From: Hawksworthiomyces lignivorus
Lineage: Eukaryota > Ascomycota > Sordariomycetes > Ophiostomatales > Ophiostomataceae
Assembly (NCBI GenBank): GCA_002917075.1
Contig: NTMA01000112.1
Span: 1-64,000 of the forward strand
Direction of reading: 5' to 3'
DNA length: 64,000 bases
A model generated the notes under the pieces. That model had not been told where the DNA came from and made no database searches. It worked only from the letters and a program-made list of their open reading frames with translations. A program made the translations under genes and the position numbers. This document shows, piece after piece, positions 23,442-34,553 of this stretch (its first letter is position 1; every line of letters starts with the position of its first letter).

Positions 23442-24555
23442 ATGACTCACGCTCAAGTACCTGCTGGCAACACACGGAAGGTTGCCATTGTCACTGGTGC
23501 TGCGGTATGTATATGTATATATATATATATATATATGGACGTCGACTTATTCACAGTGTTGTTGACAACTCTACAGTCAGGTATAGGTAAGGCTCTCGCA
23601 ACGGACCTCATCGGCGAGGGCTGGCTGGTGGCATGTTGTGATATTCAAGAAACTCTAGGACACGCCGTAGCGACTCAGCTTGGCATAAATGCAGCATTCT
23701 TTCGTCTTGACGTCCGCGACTACTACGAGCAGGCAAGAGTCTTCAGCCAGGTATGGGAGAAATGGGGAAGGCTTGATGCTTTGCTCGCTAACGCCGGCCA
23801 TTCTGACCGCGGATCAATATACATTCTTGATCACCGAGGACGGGACGAACTGCCCCCTAAACCAGCTCTGGAATCCATCAAGGCTTGTTATGAGGGGTTT
23901 CTTTATGGGGTCCAACTTTCGATTCACTTTATGAGAAAGAACAAGATACCCGGGGGGAAGATTATCGCGACGTCGACCATCGCCTCGATCCACCCACACC
24001 AAACTTTTCCGGAGTATTGTGGTGCTAAAGCTGCAGTAAGACGCCACCAACTTGTTTTTATTTTCTGCAACTAACGTACAACAGATTAACCAATTTGTTC
24101 GAACAGCCGCACCAGTTCTGAAGTTGGTTAGGAAGGGCCACCCCACAGATTATATGCCTTGAGACGGGCTTGCTGACTCACCATAGAAAGAAAAAATAAC
24201 TTTAAACGCTGTTCTGCCAGGGATTGTAATAACTGGAGCCGTGCCGCAGGCTTCAATCGACGCAACTCGGCCAGAACAGTATGCTGCTCGGCCCTACTCT
24301 ACTAAACGGAAGAGGGAGCTAATCTTGCTGTATAGTATCACCTCCATAAAAACCGTGGTACAGGCCTACAGGATGTGCTTAGACCAACCCGACATAAATG
24401 GCCAACTCATCGAGTGCTCAGTTAAGCAGCACTTCTTTTTGTCTCCACCCGAGATGGCTAATGGCGCAGCAACCAAAAGAGCTTGTACTGTGTGGGAACC
24501 ACTGTTTGAGGCTAAACACCATGAGAAGTCTGGCTTACCAGATGCTATTCCATAG
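23442..24555 (+). CDS. short-chain dehydrogenase, 15-hydroxyprostaglandin dehydrogenase-like
   Basis: Exons 23442-23504, 23577-24035, 24085-24126 and 24187-24555; introns of 72, 49 and 60 bp; 310 residues. The first intron contains a (TA)n microsatellite, and its removal creates TGAASGIG (T18-G25). Other motifs: CCDIQE (acidic residue favouring NAD), ANAGHSD, IIATSTIASIHP (catalytic serine), YCGAKAA (YxxxK) and LNAVLPGIVITG. The C-terminal half (MANGAATKRACTVWEPLF...SGLPDAIP) fits fungal 15-PGDH-like SDRs. The segment around 24290-24350 is less conserved and could hide another splice. It is the last recognisable gene of the 11.6-24.6 kb cluster. Confidence 0.82.
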
Positions 24556-24654
24556 TTTATAAAAGTAATGAAGTGTAAGTTTAAACTTATATTACTATCA
24601 TGAAATACTAATGCGCTCGAGTACGTACGAGTATAAGTGATACTCCGTGTAAAA

Positions 24655-24774
24655 TGTTAAGTAGCGCTTATATAATAGGCTGATACCGTACGCCTATCAC
24701 TTGAATACCGTAGCCATACACTGTATATAGCACTATATAGAGAGTGCTCCTCCCCCTAACTTCCTCTGGGATAT
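24655..24774 (+). mobile_element. truncated solo LTR of the 179-bp family
   Basis: Starts TGTTAAGTAGCGC and follows the LTR family to about GGGATAT, lacking about 17 bp near position 30 and the last 50 bp. Transitions (for example TTGAGCAG to TTAAGTAG) suggest RIP. No target duplication is seen. Confidence 0.75.
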
Positions 24775-25284
24775 TGAGTCGTAGGCACGAGGACCCCTGG
24801 GCGGGTGCTGTAGAGGTGTGGAGGATTTTGTTGTCCGAAGCTATTCTGCCATCTCTCACCGTCCCGGGGCAAGGGAGCCTGATTTTCTTGCTCTTTTTAC
24901 CAAATAGAATAAGCACCTGAATACACGCTCCCTGGGCAGATACGGCTTCCAATAATAGTAGAAGCTATTCGTGGGAATGGAAGCGAAGTCGATTGGTTGA
25001 GAATTGGCTGAGAACCGAAGAAAACCTCTGGCCGAAGGCCGACCTAGCCTCAAGGCTATTGTAGTCTCATCACATAACTTGGCCAATTGCGCAGTAATGG
25101 AGGCAACTTCTTGCACTCCCTAAAGTATAAAGGCCAAGAACCCTTCAGATCAGGCTCTGTAAGGCATTTCTAAGGAAATCAGTTGAGTTGTGATAGTCTT
25201 GGTGGTTAGGTAGAGTCGAGGGGTCAGCCCGTCTCGCTCTCAATCTCTTAGTAGACGCTCGACAAGAAATTCAGCCTACATAGT
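24775..25284. other. unassigned segment between inverted LTR fragments
   Basis: The minus strand has open stretches (for example 24856-25116) of normal GC content that I do not recognise. Because the flanking LTR pieces point in opposite directions, this is not a standard retrotransposon interior; it may be a nested or rearranged remnant. Confidence 0.35.
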
Positions 25285-25381
25285 GTTATATATCTTGTAG
25301 TGTATGATTATAGAATTCAAGTGATATGCGTACGATATCAGTTTATAGATATGATATTATACAAATACTGGTACTCAACGC
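25285..25381 (-). mobile_element. strongly mutated LTR fragment, reverse orientation
   Basis: The reverse complement follows the first half of the 179-bp LTR (GTTGAGTACCAGTATTTGTATAATATCA against GTTGAGCAGTGCTTATATAATACCA) with many C-to-T and G-to-A changes. It opposes the copy at 24655. Confidence 0.65.
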
Positions 25382-25539
25382 TAAATCCTCCACCATCCTA
25401 CAGTACTGCGCAAGGCTTCTCACTTCAGCAACTCACTAGTATTAATACAGAGTTACTATCAATGTTTTATCAATATAGTGTTTGTAGATTATCTTTGATC
25501 AGGAAGTAGAAGTAAGATTTAGGGAATCATAAGTCTTAA

Positions 25540-26548
25540 TTCTGTAAAACTTGAGTAACGTTCACTACGGTTGCTGTAAATGGCGTGAGTTTATGTCGTC
25601 CTATATTGTCGAAAGTCTCTCCACCAAAAATCATAAGATGGTTGGGACACTTGTCCAGAACATGTATGGCACGACTATAAGTCGCCCCGGCCGGCGTCAT
25701 ATGAACCTCCCATTTTCCGAGTTTGCCTCCAAAGCGATTGGCATAAACTAGTGGCCTGTTCCGCACATGCTGGACAAACAAGGCCAAACCATGGAAGATC
25801 TGCATTCGTGTCCGTCGACCAGTATAACCGGGGTATGAATTTCGCACAAAGTCTCCCCACTGTTTTGCCGAGTGGGAGATTTATCCCTGTGCACAGGTCT
25901 GGTTTGGTGACATTGGGGTTGCGGACGGAGCTCCGGCAAAGCAGGCGTGAGCAACACCGGAAAATGCTGCACCAGCCTCGAAGACATCAGGATAAGATCC
26001 CGCAAGTTTGTCATCATAGCTCCAGAAGAGCCACCCATGACGTAGACTTTTGAAGCATCACCATTGTATTTCTCGAGCGTATAGTTGACCATGCTGATAA
26101 TACCTCCAGCGTCGCCTCCACCACTGTGTGTAAGACTTGCTGGGTTTTGTACATCCCAACGCTAAAAAAGGACATATAATTCATTATACTAAGTCAAATA
26201 AATATGACAATAACCTACGTTGCTCATATGCGGTGTGCCGGGGTAGATGAGTATAAAGCCATTCTTGTCTGCATACGAAGGCAATTTGGTACCGGCATAC
26301 CAACCTGTTGCAGTTCCTCCGCAAGGATGCAGCTGCATCACTAGTAAGTAATCTGTATTCCTCAGTCAATTCTTTCTTTATACACTCACCGCTACATTAA
26401 TGGGTGGTTTCTCGGCCAACTTGTCCGGTACGTAGATGTACATCTGTATGCTAGAAGGGTTCGCGCCGAAGCTGCTGATAGGCTTGAGGGATGCGCCGGC
26501 ACCAAGGGTCGCCGTTGCAATGAGGGTGAGAAGTAAACGGAAAAGCAT
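25540..26548 (-). pseudogene. broken CE1/PHB-depolymerase-type esterase
   Basis: ATG at 26548 with a secretion signal (MLFRLLLTLIATATLGAGA). Introns 26333-26389 and 26162-26218 join VALHPCGGTATGWYAG, SYADKNGFILIYPGTPHMSN and [20 protein letters not shown], and the nucleophile motif [10 protein letters not shown] (GxSxG) is intact. After it, at about 26008, the frame shifts: [20 protein letters not shown] continues in another frame, then meets a TAA at about 25889 (CAA to TAA, a CpA to TpA change), and a second shift follows near 25790 before CPACAEQA. The family (esterase, PHB depolymerase; feruloyl and acetyl-xylan esterases) acts on plant cell-wall esters outside the cell. The C-terminus is unclear. 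At least three lesions make a functional product unlikely. Confidence 0.78.
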
Positions 26549-27816
26549 TGTGCGATAATGTGTAGGTTAAACTAGCGATGACGTTTGAAGCAGCGATGTG
26601 ATTGCTTTGTACGGTCTTTGGCATGGTTTACATGGGAACATCTGGTATTTTATAGACACCCGGAAATTAAAAGCTTCCATTCGCTACTATAAGCTAGCTG
26701 GAATCTGTCAAATTACTGAAACTCGAAGCGAAAGGCATCTATTCTAGGTCCGTTAACTAGGTATGAAGTGGTTCTTTAACACCGCGACCGGTGCTTCCCT
26801 TTGGTATTAATGAATTGTACCATCTATTCAATTTGTGTCTTTATAGCCTCAAGCAACTCAGATCGAAGGTTGTAAGTGAGACTTGATTTAACTGATAGAT
26901 TACCTCAGATGAAAATTTTTTTTTTAAAAAAAAAAAAAAAAAGGCAAAGAAGGGGTAGGAGAGAGGGAGAAACCCCCCCTGCATTGGGTGAAAAAAATTA
27001 TTCTAATAAGATGGGTTTCAGAAAATCAATATAGCAACGCAAGTGAGGTTTTCTGTGAGTTTTCTAACAGCAGAGAATCCTGATATATCCTTAATTTTTC
27101 CCATACAAAATTAAAGGGCAGACGTAAAGAATATTGAGCCTCGGCCTGCAAGATATAATGCACATAAACAGTGCATTATTCCGTAGAGTAACCGGGTAAA
27201 CGATGACTTCAGCAATCGAAATTGGATTTCATAGCAGCGCTTATTTGATTCTTCGGAGAATTTGTCGACCATAGATGCCGATGTGTAGTTTCTTCTGGAA
27301 TGCGTAGTTGCTTTAACTCAATATAGATCCCCGTATTGTTGCTTCCTGTAATCTAAGACCGGATTCTGGTTCTCGTATCATATAATTGCAATTTATCCGT
27401 AGCTCGGGATAGGCATCCGTTCTAAGTTATCGAATAATATGCCATTGGCCAGCTTCTCGCCGTTGCAAAAATGGAATTTTTATGTGCAATTTTGTCATGA
27501 CTTTTGTTGTAATCATTGCCGTATTTGAGAACCGAAATGGAGTATTCAGTGCCGTATCTAACAGCCGGAATGGAGTGTTGGTTGCCATATCTAAGAGCCG
27601 AAATGAAGCCTTCGAGGTCAGAGGTTTTATGTTACCTTAGCGACAGGTGACTCGTCCTTACGTAAAGTTGAAAAGGAAGCAAGACTATTCTTGAATCCTT
27701 CTCCTTGGAACAGATCGCTTTGTATTGTACTTCGAATTTGTCTCTCCGCAAACAAGATAGTTGATGATCGTGCGCTCTAACCAACACACTGACTTGGTAT
27801 CACGTATCGTTTTTAG
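26549..27816. other. intergenic between two CE1 pseudogenes; 33-bp tandem repeat
   Basis: Contains a T-run followed by an A-run at 26919-26942 (possible hairpin) and a three-copy 33-bp tandem repeat at 27518-27616. No gene is recognised; the region holds the divergent former promoters of both esterases. Confidence 0.55.
27518..27616 (+). repeat. three-copy 33-bp tandem repeat
   Basis: Copies at 27518-27550, 27551-27583 and 27584-27616, each beginning GCC[G/A]TAT[T/C]T[G/A]A and containing AGCCG[A/G]AATG[G/A]AG; about 80 percent alike by eye. No coding role is apparent. Confidence 0.7.
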
Positions 27817-28713
27817 ATGTTGTGGTTAAAACAGTTTTCTCTTATCGCACTTCTCGTGCTTGAGATGGTTGGTCAGGTCTCAGGAGCCCAGCCCTCATCA
27901 GGTTGCGGCAACAAACCGAAGCTCATCACTTCGGATGCTTCCAAAACTCCACTGACAATGACTGTCAACTCCAAAACACGCCAGTATTACGTCAAGATAC
28001 CAGATTCGTATGACAACACGCATCCTTATCGCTTAATTTTGACACTTCACGCACGTGGTGGCAATGCAGAACAGGTGACAGTTGGTACTGGGGGCTATCT
28101 TCCCTGGTACGGCATGCCCGCTGCGGTAAATGATTCGACCAGTGCCATATACGTTGCACCCAACGGGCTCAATAATGGATGGGCCAACGAGGGCGGTCAG
28201 GATGTTATATTCATTCAAGAAGTCATTAAGACTGTCGAAAGTGATCTCTGCATTGACCAGAATATGCGCTTCTCAACTGGATTCAGCTACGGCGCCGCAA
28301 TGTCCTACGCGCTCGCGTGCTCCCTTGGGAAACAGCTCCGAGCTGTAGCGGTGTTATCAGACAACCCCCAGATCAGCGGCTGCTCTGGAGGAACGGAGCC
28401 AGTGGCGTATTATGCTCAGCACGGAGTCCATGACTCTGTCCTCCCTATCGCCGGTGGAAGATAGCGCCGGTGGAAGATAGATAAGGGATCGTTTCGTTAA
28501 GAACAATAACTGCACGGCATAGACGCTCGAAGAACCAACGCAAGGAAGCGGAAAGCATATTAAAACAACGTACTCGGGCTGTATGCCAGACAAGCCTGTC
28601 GTATGGGTCGCGTTTGACGGAGATCATACCCCTCAGCCCAAGGATAGCAGTGCACAAAACACTTTCTCGGCAGTCGAGACGTGGGACTTTTTTTATTAAT
28701 TTAAATAATTTAC
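27817..28713 (+). pseudogene. broken feruloyl esterase-like gene (CE1)
   Basis: The open part 27817-28464 encodes a signal peptide (MLWLKQFSLIALLVLEMVGQVSGA), SSGCGNKPKL, LTLHARGGNAEQ, VAPNGLNNGWANEGGQD and the nucleophile elbow GFSYGAAMSYALACS, as in secreted feruloyl esterases C/D. It stops at PIAGGR. The cause is a 16-bp tandem duplication (28448-28463 repeated at 28464-28479) that also copies a TAG. Downstream, homology resumes (DRFVKNNNCTA, a TAG at about 28529, then CMPDKPVVWVAFDGDHTPQP and ETWDFF, ending at TAA 28711-28713). The TAG codons look like CAG to TAG. The aspartate and histidine of the triad lie beyond the breaks, so activity should be lost. It is divergent from the other broken CE1 gene. 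Confidence 0.85.
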
Positions 28714-29278
28714 TTCTTCCTTCAACTCTGCAATAAGTGTTTTTTTGTTCAATCTCCCCGTTTAATTTTCCATCATCCATTTGTCAATTAATCGAATCAC
28801 ACTACATTGATTTCGACTAATCTGATTTTTGACCTAATATTTCTGTTAGTGGCGTACGCATGGCAGGTTTGGTCAGCATTGTGGTATCCCTAATATACAC
28901 TACTGTGAGAGGGATCAAGCACTGCGTGCCTGATCTTTATGTCGTAGAGTACAGTGGTAAAACCCTCACACCGCCGTAACAGAGATTAACATTTACAATA
29001 GCCGAGTCGTTTGGTACGGAAAATGGCAAGAGACACATTTTTTCTTGCTCATATACGAAGTCGGGGGTATCGAGTATAATAGGACAACTTGAAAATATAT
29101 CTCTTTAGAGCTGTTTTAAATCTCAGCATTATAAATATTGTCAAAATTTTAAGAGAATGAAAACACCATTTGATCCCGGATTTGCTGCAGCGTTTGTTGT
29201 AATATTTATAGCGTGGCAAAGACATTCAAACATCGATCGACTGGTTGCTGCCCTATATTCCGCACCCCCCTCTACATT
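28714..29278. other. AT-rich intergenic
   Basis: Downstream of both the broken esterase and the hydrolase at 29279-30598. No gene or repeat is recognised. Confidence 0.45.
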
Positions 29279-30598
29279 TTATAAGGGGACCGCTAGGCTC
29301 AGACCCAGACTAGTGCCGACCCAGTAACCTAACGTCTCACGGACGATGTTATTACTGCTCCACTCACGGGAGGGATGAACGCGATTCGAGAAGTGGATAT
29401 AGAAGAGATTGCGACCGCGGTCGATAACCAAACTGGTTCCCGTAAATCCGGTGTGAGAGGCTGTAAGAAGAGATGCGAGGGGACCGGCGGTATAGTACTG
29501 ATCGAGCTCAAATCCAAGACCGTGGTCATCGTTGATATTGTTGAAGTAGGCGTTGTAGTTAGTGAAGATTTTGTCAACGCTATTCTGAGAGAGGATGCGC
29601 CTACCACCATATGTTCCATTGTTGAGAATCATTTGGCAGAACTTAGCGGTGTCCTCGGCTGTAGAAAAGAGACCAGCATGACCAGAAACTCCACTGAGGG
29701 ACCAGGCATTCTCGTCATGTACAGTTCCGCGGACAGGCTGGGGCCGTTTTGGCTCACTGGGGCCGAGGACTTCAATCTGGAATTCTTGGGCAGCTGTTCG
29801 ATAATAATACGGATTGGCGTAGCCTTCGATGTTGCCGCGGTTAAAGAAAGTCGAGTACATACCCATCTCATACGTGAAGTCGCCAATGAGAGCATCTAAC
29901 GTACGACCAGTGACAGTCTCTAACACGACCATGAGATTCATAAAGTTGAGATCCGAATAAAGGTATTTACTTCCGGGCTTGTTAATAAGGGCCTGCGTGA
30001 CAATGGCGTGAATCTTTTCTTTGTAGGTTGGGTAGGAGCCCGTATACAACGGCGGCGACGGATCTGCGTCGAAACCACTCGTGTGCGTGAGCAGCATAAG
30101 AATTGTAATATTCTCCTTGCCGTTGGCGGCAAATTCGGGTATATACGATGCAACTTTAGCATCCAGCTGGATGCGGCCGGCGTCCATCTCCCGGAGAACC
30201 GCCACAGTCGTAAACATCTTAGTCAGACTGGCCATATCATACACCGTGTCGACGGTGGCCTCTTCCTGCAGGTGCTTTGGCAAATAAGTGCCGTTAGCAT
30301 CGGCGTAGAGGTTCCGTTTGCCAAAAGCAAAGCTGCTGACAACAGTGCCTTTGTGGCCGATGACAACCACGCCGCCTGGTTCAATGGCGTGTACAGCGTT
30401 GTAGCTGTGCGAGCCGTAGTTGGCAGCGTGCGTAAAGTTGGTCAAGTTAGCCACCATCGTTTTCAGAGGCCCAGCTTCCATGCCCACAGACTGAGGTGAG
30501 CCATAGTGGAGGACATTGGACCCGAAGGCAGTTGAGGAAGATAGTGATGCTAAAGCTAAAGTAAGGAGAACAAGCTGGGAAAAAGAAGACCAAGCCAT
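29279..30598 (-). CDS. serine beta-lactamase-like hydrolase (class C/esterase fold), secreted
   Basis: A single exon of 439 residues starting at a good ATG context (GCCATGG on the other strand). Residues 1-26 form a signal peptide (SQLVLLTLALASLSSSTAFG). The catalytic S124-LTK127 tetrad motif lies in VYDMASLTKMFTTVAVLREM; Y214-SDLN218 serves as the second motif (YxN type); VSGHAGLFSTAEDTAKF and SHTGFTGTSLVID (third-motif region) follow. This is the beta-lactamase/transpeptidase-like family (PF00144), which in fungi includes esterases, lactone or lactam hydrolases and statin-type transesterases. Secretion and the absence of a neighbouring biosynthetic gene favour an extracellular hydrolase. 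Whether it opens beta-lactams is unknown. Confidence 0.9.
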   Translation of the reverse strand: MAWSSFSQLVLLTLALASLSSSTAFGSNVLHYGSPQSVGMEAGPLKTMVANLTNFTHAANYGSHSYNAVHAIEPGGVVVIGHKGTVVSSFAFGKRNLYADANGTYLPKHLQEEATVDTVYDMASLTKMFTTVAVLREMDAGRIQLDAKVASYIPEFAANGKENITILMLLTHTSGFDADPSPPLYTGSYPTYKEKIHAIVTQALINKPGSKYLYSDLNFMNLMVVLETVTGRTLDALIGDFTYEMGMYSTFFNRGNIEGYANPYYYRTAAQEFQIEVLGPSEPKRPQPVRGTVHDENAWSLSGVSGHAGLFSTAEDTAKFCQMILNNGTYGGRRILSQNSVDKIFTNYNAYFNNINDDHGLGFELDQYYTAGPLASLLTASHTGFTGTSLVIDRGRNLFYIHFSNRVHPSREWSSNNIVRETLGYWVGTSLGLSLAVPL

Positions 30599-32787
30599 GG
30601 TGGAATATTACGTAGAAGGAGAATGTGGCAATTCTAGGGCGAGAAGACAAGACTTGCAGTCAAAGGTAGCATTTGTATGCATGAGCTCAAGCCAAGAGAA
30701 GATTAGACTGCAAACATGAAGGGAGGGAATTCGGGGTAAGCTTTATAAAGCAGATTTTTTTTTCTTGTCGTTTATTTATCTTTCATCTTGCCTCTCTCCT
30801 TGCACCTCTTTTTCTCCTCATTTCCTTCTGATTTATCTTATTTCGGAAGGTGAAATATAACACGCCGAGTTGGCGCTGTTTGAAAATACTAACATAATAC
30901 TCTGTAGTGGAAACAAGAAATGTTCGGCGTAAACTAGTCGACGGGGGTATACACCGACGAAGTTGGCACCCCGCATCCCATCTTTGTCCGCGGCACCACC
31001 CACGGCGTATTTACATCACTCAATTCTTTGACCGTTTCTCCGACGCTAGTGAGAATATGATGTTTCTGGGGTTCCCGTCTTGGAATGGAGTGTCTCAAGC
31101 GTCGTGCTCTCTATAAGACACGACCGAGGCAATTTACAGTAATTTTTCATGTCTTTATCCACCATGGGAAAACTCTATTTTTCAACATGACTACTTAGTT
31201 GAGTGCCAAAAATGATGGATATGACTAAAGCAGGGGCTTGTAAAGTGTTATATATGCGAAATCTAAGAAGAGGTACCCAAGAACTGCCGCACTCACTCGC
31301 AGAAGATCCTTAATGATACTGATGCGATTGTTTCAATTAAAGACTACGTCTTCCTCTCGTAGCCAAGGTTATTATGGTTGAGCCTAGGAGTGACGTGTTT
31401 GTTGGTCAAGATGATCAACAACTTCTCATCAAAAAGAGTTTTGCAACCTGTACTAATGCTAACATGGCCACGAAGGAAGAAGACGGAACCAGTTAAAACT
31501 GCAACCCGTAAATCGACGAAACCGAAGAATATAAGCTGTGGGAAACGGTAGTTACAAGAACGATAATAATAAAAATCAGTTAAGAACTTAAAAACTTAGA
31601 CTTAAACTAGATGGGCGACGGCTGTCTACAAGCCAAATTTCTTGAGTAACCCTCTCCGTACGTAGCCTGCACGCTTTATCCTGAAATATAAGAGTCTATG
31701 CTTCCGATCCTCGCGTCTTATTGATCCCTACACCCCTCTTGGCAATTTACCTCGTTGTTATGTTCGTTATCTTAGACCCAGAGTATCTCAAACAAACTAG
31801 GCCGTCGGATATGTTATTGATTTGTTATTTCATTATCCTTTTCTTCCACCAGAATATACAAAGTTCCGGAGTAAATGCATTTAGTTAATCATTGTAACCA
31901 CGGCCTCCGCACGAATGTGTACGCATATCTTAATTCCCCAAGACTCCGATGCTTTCCTTGGCGAAGCTAACTGTACATTCTGGCTTGGCTAGCTCCCCGA
32001 ATAAGAAAATTCCTCCACTTGAGTGGGACATCTCGTCTCCACACTTTGACTCGCAAATGCGTCAACGGCATATTTGAACGGGGTTCGGACAGCTGGCACA
32101 GACTATGCCGAAGCATTGAGTATTAAATATGTTGAGGTTTGTTGAATTGGCTGCTAATTACTGCGAACACCATCACAGCCTTACCGGTGAATTATGCCAG
32201 CTGTTACTGGGGCGTGATAGATGCCGAAAAAGCTCGCTGTGGGATTGCTGCGATGTGATGGTTGGCCTCGGAATTTCTGCAATGTCAGGGACAGGGCCTC
32301 TCTTTATATCACAGTCGTTACTGAAAAGAGTGCCTATTCAACAACTCAGGCGATTTAAGGGAAGTAGCGTACTTTATCGAATGACTTCTCAGTAATCCAT
32401 AGTTAACGGGCACGTCTGAACCCCGCGTGGAGAGTAATGCGTAGATCGTTAGCCAGAGAGTTTGGCCCGCTTCTTAGTCCTAAATTGTTTGTATGAATCT
32501 GCGAAACACAATGGGTGGATTTTCTGCATTTCTAAGTTTCAATAACAAGACAGCGATTCAGTTTCAATTAGAATTGTGCTTACGTCAAGAGACATCTTTT
32601 ATGCCTCTTCTGACGCCATTTACTCCCTGCAGGCGTGTGCATGACAAACGCGACAATTAGGGTCACATCAGTTCTAAGCTTGTCTCTATCTCCAAGCATC
32701 CTATTCAACTACTTATTGCCAGCTCCGATCCATTGTGACCACGCGATTTTGCTAACAATTTGTAAAGCGATATAGACGGCGCCACGG
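30599..32787. other. long intergenic stretch without recognised gene
   Basis: 2.2 kb. Pyrimidine-rich 30770-30830; AT-rich islands around 31540-31620 and 31800-31880. Frames such as 30907-31116 and 32129-32395 show no domain. I found no repeat shared with other parts of the window. It may contain decayed genes I cannot recognise. Confidence 0.4.
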
Positions 32788-34553
32788 ATGGCCGAGCTGA
32801 AGCCTCTGGGTGGTGTTGTGCCGTCGCCATCAACCTTTATTGTAGATTTTAGCGACCCGGAGGATGAGCAAAATCCACTAAACTGGCCATTCGCCAAAAA
32901 GAGTTACACGAGTTTTCTCTACAGCCTCACTAGCCTGGGCTCTGTCTGGGCAAGTACAGCGTAAGTTGATGCAGTTTTCCAAAGAGCCTGCTGAGGCAGC
33001 CTAGCCCCTAACGGTGCCTACGTACGATAGGTATGCACTAGCAAACGATAAGATAGCAGCGAGATTCGGAGTGTCCCCAGAAGTTGCTCTCTTAGGCACT
33101 AGCTTCCTGCTCCTTGGGTAAGTTGGTTCTCTTCTCCTCTCTCTGCTCCTCCCAGCTCTCTACATCCATGCGCTTTCTATATCTGACTGTCTCTCTCATT
33201 CAGGTGGGGCTTTGGACTTTTGCTCTGGGCGCCTCTGTCCGAAGTGTACGGGAGGAAATACCCTGTCATACTTCCATTTGCCATTTCCATGATCATGTCC
33301 ATCGGTACTGCAACGGCCAAAGACATACAAACCGTTTTGATTACTCGTTTCTTTACTGGTTTCTTTGGATCTGCTCCAATCATTTGCACCGGAGGTGTGT
33401 TTGTGGATCTCTGGAAACCTTCACAACGAGGTAATGCCATTGTCGGCTATACCCTCTGCGTTTGCGGCGGTCCGGTACACGTTATTGTTCCCTTGCTCCT
33501 TGTCTCATACCAACTCCGAAATATAAACTATAGAGGCTAATAGGAGAGGATGCAGTCCTTAGGTCCGGTTGTAGGCGGTGCTATTATTTACTGCGGCTTG
33601 GATTGGAGGTGGACAGAATATGTTAGTCTCTTTTCAAAACCACACACAAAATCCAACACGCTGCTGTCGGACCCTCTGCGTGCCAAGAATGTAACTAAAT
33701 TTTGGTCCAGATAACCGCAATGATTCAGGGTGTGGTCCTCATTCTCGATCTTATTTTCATCGAGGAATCGTACCCACCCATACTTCTCACAAACAAGGCA
33801 CGCGCACTTCGGAAAAGTACTGGAAATTGGGCTTTACATGCTGAGTGGGAGGAGAAAGACATATTGGTCAGAGACTTGGCCGTCAAGTTCGGACTACGGC
33901 CGCTCCAGATGCTGGTAACCCCTATATGTCTCGCTGTCACCATCTACTCATCTTTCATATATGCCGTCTTTTACGCTAGCCTTGCTTCATTTCCCATTAT
34001 CTTCCAGAACACGCGCGGCTGGAACGATCTTATCGGATCCCTTCCGTTCCTCGCCGTACTTGTGGGCATCTTGGCGGGTGCTGCCGTCAGCTGGAACAAC
34101 CAGCAGCACAATCGCGCCCTAGCGGCGAACAATTATGAGCCTGTTCCGGAAGCACGTCTGCCGCCCATGAAAACCGCATCGTTTGTGCTTGCCGGTGGTC
34201 TTTTCATACTAGGATGGACATCGAACCAGAAAACACCGTGGATTGCAACCGTTATTGGCGTAGTCATGATGGGCTTTGGCTATTATACCATCTTCACAAG
34301 CGCAGTGAATTATCTCGTCGATACGTTCCATCGCTGGGGTGCCAGCGCATTGGCTGCTAATACCTTTGCGAGGAGCGTGCTCGCCGCCGTTTTACCATTG
34401 CTAGTACGGCCCTGGTATGAACGCATGGGCAATGGCTGGGGAGATGAACAATCACGGCGTTGTTATTGTATTATTTCGCGGCGAATTAAACCACAAAAAA
34501 TATTACAGTTGGTACGAGCTGTGTTGAGTTCAGGTGAGCAGATTGTTAATTGA
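32788..34553 (+). CDS. MFS drug:H+ antiporter-like transporter, C-terminus altered
   Basis: Exons 32788-32960, 33031-33117, 33204-33474, 33556-33621 and 33711-34553; introns of 70, 86, 81 and 89 bp; 479 residues. The N-terminus has FSDPEDEQNPLNWPFAKKSY, the classic start of DHA1-type fungal transporters, then LLGTSFLLLGWGFGLLLWAPLSEVYGRKYP (motif A region), RFFTGFFGSAPIICTGGVFVDLW and SLGPVVGGAIIY (motif C). The second half has FGLRPLQMLVTPICLAVTIYSSFIYAVFYASL and YLVDTFHRWGASALAANTFARS. After RPWYERMGNGWG (about 34440) the usual twelfth helix is missing and the sequence becomes polar (DEQSRRCYCIISRRIKPQ). A frameshift or deletion near 34440 probably replaced the last helix, so function is doubtful. 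Confidence 0.8.

Noticed and set aside
16536..24555. Penicillin biosynthetic cluster
   Set aside because: Only the acyltransferase-like protein fits; there is no ACV synthetase or isopenicillin N synthase in the window.
27518..27616. CRISPR-like array
   Set aside because: Direct tandem units without spacers in a eukaryotic genome; it is a minisatellite.
32129..32395. 88-codon plus-strand frame in the 30.6-32.8 kb gap
   Set aside because: No domain and no continuation by splicing; not supported as a gene.
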